NCBI GenBank assembly: GCA_045589495.1
Contig: JAZNPF010000048.1
Span: forward strand, 1 to 64,000
Length of the DNA stretch: 64,000 nt
Reading direction: 5' to 3'
DNA from: SIG455 sp045589495
Lineage (GTDB): Bacteria; Bacillota; Clostridia; UMGS1810
This document shows positions 60,130-64,000 of this stretch, piece after piece. Each line of letters starts with the position of its first letter. Positions within the stretch are counted from its first letter, which is position 1. The translations under genes and the position numbers were made by a program. Under the pieces are notes generated by a model. It saw only the letters and a list, made by a program, of their open reading frames with translations, was not told the origin of the DNA and did not search any database.

Positions 60130-60159
60130 ATTTTACCATACCCGTACAAATGTTGTCAA
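60130..60159 (-). promoter_or_regulatory. promoter of nadE-rnz
   Basis: The minus strand has TTGACA (60154-60159), an 18-bp spacer and TAAAAT (60130-60135). Confidence 0.78.
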
Positions 60160-60176
60160 TTCCATTTATTTTTCGG

Positions 60177-60205
60177 TTTACTTTTAACTGTGTGCGTGAT
60201 ATACT
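60177..60205 (+). promoter_or_regulatory. promoter of the phosphodiester glycosidase gene
   Basis: TTTACT (60177-60182), a 17-bp spacer ending in an extended TGA and TATACT (60200-60205) face away from nadE. Confidence 0.72.
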
Positions 60206-60239
60206 TTTAGTATAGATTATTTTGAAAGGAAGATACATA

Positions 60240-62513
60240 TTGAATTTACTTAAAAAACTATCTGCCGTTATAGCGGCAGGTTCACTTATATTCACATCTG
60301 TTCCTGTGCTTGCAGACAACATATATGATATGGTTTCGGAAACCACAATTGCAACAGGGATTTTGCAAAAAAACATCAGACGCTTAACAGAAGTCGGATG
60401 GCAGAATATCAATATTATAGAAGCGGATTTGTCGGACGGCAGATACGGTGTTAAAGCACTTATCAACGAAGAAAACATATCAAAACTAACCAACGTAAAA
60501 AGTCTTTCGGAAGCACACGGCACTCTCGCCGCAATTAACGCAGACTTCTTCTCCTGGAAATGGGACGAGAAAACTATGGGTTCTGCTGTCGGCGGTGTTG
60601 TGTTAGATGGTAAAATGCATACATCACTTACATCTCCATGGAATTTTGCTACTGTTGCGCAAAAAAAGGACGGTGCGTTTATATTTGACTATATCGACTG
60701 TGCCATTGCAGTTGCAGCACCAAACGGATACATAACCCCGATTGAGCATATAAACAAATATGACGACCTTACTCAACCTATTATATACACAAAAGAATGG
60801 GGACCGCTTTCACCCGGATCTTCCGGAACGTTATCCGAAATCATTATTGAAGACGATACGGTTGTATCTGTCAATTATGACCAAGGTCCCGTGGAATTTC
60901 CTGAAAACGGATACATAATAGCATTTTTAAGAGATGTTACACCTGAACTGATTGAAAACTTCAATGTTGGTGACAAAGTTGAACTTGGCATCAATTATGA
61001 GCCGAAGTTTGAAGATATTCAGTTTGCCGTAGGTGCAGGTACACTTCTTCTTAAAGACGGAGAAAAAACAGAAATAACAAATAACATATCGGGGTATCAG
61101 CCACGAACCGCAATAGGTGTAAACAGCGACAGTTCGAAACTGTACCTTGTAACCGTTGACGGAAGAAAAGCAAGTTCAAAAGGCGTTACTCTTGACACTC
61201 TTGCAGACATTATGGCGGAAATTGGTGCTGACGATGCTGCCAATCTTGACGGCGGCGGTTCTACGACTTTGGTGGTACGTTCACCTTTTACCGGAAAACA
61301 AGAGGTGTCAAATACACCGTCAGACAATTATCTGCGTCCGGTGGCAAACGGAGTTGGCATTATTCCCGTTTCATCTGCTGACGAAGACGGTTTTATAACC
61401 ATTGAAACCGATTGTGATAACGTATTTAAAGGAACAGGCATATATCTTAACGTAAAAGTACACGACAGTCTTGGAAATATTATCGACGGCGAAAATCTTA
61501 ACTGGAAAGCAACAGACGGCGAAATCAAAGACGGGTATTACTATCCGAAAAACACAGGTATCCATACCGTAACAGTGTCTTATAAAGATATGAGTGCTAA
61601 AAAGCAGTTACGTGTTTTAGATAAGCCTGTAAAAATTTCTACCGGACTCAAAGAATACAAAATACCAACCGGTGACAGTGCATATATAAGCCTTACGGCA
61701 GAAGATGAAAAAGGATATAAGGCTTTTGTTAATTTATGTGATACCGATATAACACTTTCGTCTTCAATACTTTCTCTTGACAGCAACAGCCTTAAAGGCA
61801 ACAAAAAAGGCTCTGCCGTTGCCACTTTTGATTTTGGCGGTGTACAGACATCTGCTATAATAAGAGTCGGGGGAGATACCGGCAAGGTAAATATCAGCGA
61901 CGATATTTTCGTTGATGACAGTATAAACATTCCGTTTGAAAGCCAAGAGCCTTTTACATTTGCAGTCTTTGGTGACACGACTTCTAAAAACACATTTACA
62001 GAAAAACTTGTTATGAGAAAATATACTGAAGTGTTAAACAACGGCGTTTGTGACCTTGCAATATTTGCAGGCAAAAAAAGTGCCGTTCCCGAGGGCATTG
62101 AATGTGACAACATAGTTGCATCAAAAACTTATTCATACACCAAATACAAAGACTCTGCCTTTATTGCACTCAATAACGCAGACGCTTTCCAATGGGAAAC
62201 ATTACTCAAAGAGGCTAAATCTTTAAAAGCGCAGAATCTTTTTATAATAACTCCTGAAAGCATTTACAACGACAATGCTTACTATGAAGAAATGCTGATT
62301 GACTATGCAGAGAAGAATTTAAGCGGAACAAATGTATATGTAATATCGGCAGGTGGCGGAAAAATTGTAAACAATTCCGGAATTAAACACATTTCCGTTA
62401 ACGGTATTGAAACAGTTGAAAATGCTTCATCTGCTATTGAAAATTCAGCCTATACCCTGTTTACTGTAGACAGTGACAAAGTATTTTGCAAAACTGTAAA
62501 GATATTTGAATAA
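60240..62513 (+). CDS. secreted phosphodiester glycosidase (NAGPA-domain) protein with long C-terminal part
   Basis: The 757-residue protein begins at TTG 60240 (AAAGGA 9-10 bases upstream) with MNLLKKLSAVIAAGS and a signal peptide ending near VLA-D. The NAGPA-type domain (about 90-375) has LAAINADFFSW, GYQPRTAIGVN and the family motif ANLDGGGSTTLVV, shared with the human uncovering enzyme and with Firmicutes proteins acting on sugar phosphodiesters of the cell envelope. Then come Ig-like repeats (about 385-560) and a 190-residue C-terminal region with FAVFGDT and AIFAGKK that recalls a calcineurin-like fold but lacks its metal motifs by eye. The enzymatic target, perhaps a teichoic-acid-type linkage, is inferred. 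Confidence 0.85.
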   Translation: MNLLKKLSAVIAAGSLIFTSVPVLADNIYDMVSETTIATGILQKNIRRLTEVGWQNINIIEADLSDGRYGVKALINEENISKLTNVKSLSEAHGTLAAINADFFSWKWDEKTMGSAVGGVVLDGKMHTSLTSPWNFATVAQKKDGAFIFDYIDCAIAVAAPNGYITPIEHINKYDDLTQPIIYTKEWGPLSPGSSGTLSEIIIEDDTVVSVNYDQGPVEFPENGYIIAFLRDVTPELIENFNVGDKVELGINYEPKFEDIQFAVGAGTLLLKDGEKTEITNNISGYQPRTAIGVNSDSSKLYLVTVDGRKASSKGVTLDTLADIMAEIGADDAANLDGGGSTTLVVRSPFTGKQEVSNTPSDNYLRPVANGVGIIPVSSADEDGFITIETDCDNVFKGTGIYLNVKVHDSLGNIIDGENLNWKATDGEIKDGYYYPKNTGIHTVTVSYKDMSAKKQLRVLDKPVKISTGLKEYKIPTGDSAYISLTAEDEKGYKAFVNLCDTDITLSSSILSLDSNSLKGNKKGSAVATFDFGGVQTSAIIRVGGDTGKVNISDDIFVDDSINIPFESQEPFTFAVFGDTTSKNTFTEKLVMRKYTEVLNNGVCDLAIFAGKKSAVPEGIECDNIVASKTYSYTKYKDSAFIALNNADAFQWETLLKEAKSLKAQNLFIITPESIYNDNAYYEEMLIDYAEKNLSGTNVYVISAGGGKIVNNSGIKHISVNGIETVENASSAIENSAYTLFTVDSDKVFCKTVKIFE

Positions 62514-62522
62514 ATCCATACA

Positions 62523-62565
62523 GGGAAAGAGAACTGCTTGTAAGCAGTTCTCTTTCCCCTTTTAT
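62523..62565 (+). terminator. terminator of the phosphodiester glycosidase gene
   Basis: A perfect 17-bp stem (GGGAAAGAGAACTGCTT and complement, 2-nt loop) followed by CTTTTATT starts 10 bases past the stop. Confidence 0.92.
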
Positions 62566-62590
62566 TATTATCTCAACATTGCTAAAACTA

Positions 62591-62619
62591 TTGAAAAAAC
62601 ATTCAAAATATGATATGAT
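62591..62619 (+). promoter_or_regulatory. promoter of the GT2-GtrA unit
   Basis: TTGAAA (62591-62596) and TATGAT (62614-62619) are 17 bp apart with a TGA extension. Confidence 0.7.
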
Positions 62620-62679
62620 ATTTTTTACAAAAATAATATAGTGTTCACATATAAAACTTTATAAGACAGGAGTTTACGT

Positions 62680-63621
62680 ATGGAAAATCTGTTATCAATA
62701 ATTATCCCTTCATACAATGAGGAAGATAATATTGAAAATACCGCCAAAACCATATTGCGTATAATGGATGACGCATCGATAAACTGCGAATTGATTTTTG
62801 TCAGCGATGGTTCTACAGACGGAACTTTCAAAAAAATTTTAGCCCAATCTTCTAAAGAACCAAGAATTAAAGGAATAGAATTCAGCAGAAATTTCGGCAA
62901 AGAAGCGGCTATTGTTGCAGGATTGAAAAAAGGAAACGGAGATTGTTTTGTTGTTATTGATTGCGATTTGCAACATCCGCCAGAGACAATTGTTGAAATG
63001 TATAGAAAATGGGAAGAGGGCTTTGAAATTGTCGAAGGAATAAAACTCGAAAGAGGAAAAGAACCGATAATATATAAAGCATTTTCCAATCTGTTTTATA
63101 AGGTAATATCTACTTTAACCGGATATCCTATGAAAAACACAAGCGACTTTAAACTTCTCGACAAAAAAGTGGCTGATATTTTAATTGCTCTTCCTGAAAG
63201 AAAGCCGTTTTTCAGAGCACTTTCCTTGTGGGCAGGTTTTAAAAGCACTAACATCACATACAAAGTTGATGTCAGAAGTGCCGGTAATTCAAAATGGTCT
63301 GCAATCAAACTCATAAAATATGCAGTATCCAATATAATTTCTTTTAGTTCTATCCCACTGGATATCATTACATATATAGGTTTTTTATTCTTTGCGGGAG
63401 CGCTTATTTTGGGGATACAAACGCTCATACATTATTTTACAGGTAAAGCGTTGGAAGGTTTTTCGACTGTTATATTACTGATTTTAATTTTAGGAGGTGC
63501 TATTCTTATCAGTCTTGGTCTTATCGGCAGATACATAGCAGCAATTTATGAAGAAGTAAAACATAGACCTCAATATCTGGTTCGCAAGGATACTGATAAA
63601 ATTCATAATGACAAGGAATAG
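62680..63621 (+). CDS. family 2 glycosyltransferase, polyprenyl-phosphate type (GtrB/DPM1-like)
   Basis: The 313-residue protein has a GT-A fold (about 1-225) with IIIPSYNEEDNIENT, FVSDGSTDGTF and the metal motif IDCDLQHPPETI. Two C-terminal membrane segments follow (about 232-252 and 265-290), with the typical end LGLIGRYIAAIYEEVKHRPQY. Such enzymes load a hexose onto undecaprenyl phosphate for later transfer outside the membrane. The ribosome site is AGGAG. The GtrA-type gene starts 8 bases on, and its ribosome site overlaps the last codons here. The pair matches GtrA/GtrB modules. Confidence 0.93.
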   Translation: MENLLSIIIPSYNEEDNIENTAKTILRIMDDASINCELIFVSDGSTDGTFKKILAQSSKEPRIKGIEFSRNFGKEAAIVAGLKKGNGDCFVVIDCDLQHPPETIVEMYRKWEEGFEIVEGIKLERGKEPIIYKAFSNLFYKVISTLTGYPMKNTSDFKLLDKKVADILIALPERKPFFRALSLWAGFKSTNITYKVDVRSAGNSKWSAIKLIKYAVSNIISFSSIPLDIITYIGFLFFAGALILGIQTLIHYFTGKALEGFSTVILLILILGGAILISLGLIGRYIAAIYEEVKHRPQYLVRKDTDKIHNDKE

Positions 63622-63628
63622 TGATATT

Positions 63629-64000
63629 ATGTTTACAAAAATCAAAAATTTATACGAAAAAAATAAAGAAATAGTAGCATACATTTTCTGGGGTGGTTGC
63701 ACAACATTGATCAGTATCTTCTCTTTTGCAGTCTGTTATAAACTCTTTTGTATGCACGAACTCATAGCCAACATAGTATCATGGATTCTGGCTGTTACTT
63801 TCGCTTATGTAACAAATCGCATCTGGGTTTTTAAATCATCTACCAAAAGTCGGGACATGGTTAATGAAATATTGTTGTTTTTTTCTTCACGTTTAATAAC
63901 TCTATTGTTGGAAGAATTTATTATTGCCATATTCACCGTATGGTTACTTTTTGATGGCTTATTAGTGAAGATATTCGGACAGTTTATTGTTCTTATTACA
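63629..64000 (+). CDS. GtrA family membrane protein (cut by window edge)
   Basis: I translated 124 codons from ATG 63629 (AAGGAA upstream). The sequence starts MFTKIKNLYEKNKEIVAY and has the family segment FWGGCTTLISIFSFAVCY and VTNRIWVFKS, with four membrane helices in total expected. GtrA proteins are thought to help flip lipid-linked sugars or to anchor GtrB-type enzymes. The last visible codons are in the fourth helix, so only a short end is missing. With the preceding gene it should decorate a surface polymer. Confidence 0.88.
   Translation, partial: MFTKIKNLYEKNKEIVAYIFWGGCTTLISIFSFAVCYKLFCMHELIANIVSWILAVTFAYVTNRIWVFKSSTKSRDMVNEILLFFSSRLITLLLEEFIIAIFTVWLLFDGLLVKIFGQFIVLIT

Overview
The window is a chromosomal segment of a low-GC, Gram-positive-type anaerobe, most likely a Clostridia (Bacillota) member of the gut type. 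Grounds: the Firmicutes gene order yybS-gdpP-rplI-dnaB; spoIIE and a SpoIID/LytB-type gene, which point to endospore formation or descent from a spore-former; TTGACA/TATAAT promoters with 17-18 bp spacing; GGAGG-type ribosome sites; a fused-subunit-type glycyl-tRNA synthetase; secD and secF as separate genes; and a copper-amine-oxidase-like stalk domain on a surface protein. The standard genetic code is used, with many TTG and GTG starts. No rRNA, CRISPR array, prophage or intact insertion sequence was seen. Species cannot be named from the sequence.

Layout. 1-11.3 kb (minus): rdgB (cut by the left edge), galK, rpoC, rpoB and lonB. rpoBC has its own strong promoter and terminator and is not preceded by rplJL. 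11.4-20.3 kb (plus): one housekeeping run, DUF2232 protein, gdpP, rplI, dnaB, tilS, hpt, ftsH. 20.3-26 kb: a small XRE regulator divergent from a large secreted beta-helix protein, a Cys-rich miniprotein, and coaX with two membrane-protein genes that may supply pantothenate. 26-30 kb (minus): ABC exporter, prmA, rsmE, small membrane protein. 30-34.4 kb (plus): spoIIE with a Spo0A-box-like site, a small membrane protein, guaB.

34.4-35.45 kb is the most unusual stretch. It holds a promoter-driven structured RNA of about 150 nt that ends in a terminator with a competing antiterminator pairing, directly before two unknown small genes. Next come a cluster of G-rich palindromes and a 192-bp element with imperfect terminal inverted repeats (MITE-like). 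35.4-40.9 kb (minus): secDF, a nucleotidyltransferase/O-antigen-ligase pair, mgtC. 41-47.2 kb: argH (plus), a secreted NlpC/P60 hydrolase, and a lysine/diaminopimelate run asd-dapA-dapB followed by a stand-alone ACT protein and rseC (minus). 47.4-50.9 kb (plus): SpoIID-like protein, then queA-tgt for queuosine. 50.9-55.1 kb (minus): HAD phosphatase, small unknown genes, a broken small gene, a PfkB sugar kinase with a VIT-type transporter. 55.2-55.8 kb: tRNA-Tyr, tRNA-Thr and tRNA-Pro, with a 22-bp duplication of the tRNA-Pro 3' end. 55.8-64 kb: YkvI-type transporter, glyQS, rnz, nadE, a secreted phosphodiester glycosidase, and a GT2/GtrA pair running off the right edge.

Taken together this is core metabolism and information processing (transcription, replication, tRNA and ribosome modification, purine, lysine, arginine, NAD and CoA synthesis) with envelope functions interspersed. 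Real novelty is limited to small RNAs, small genes and intergenic elements.
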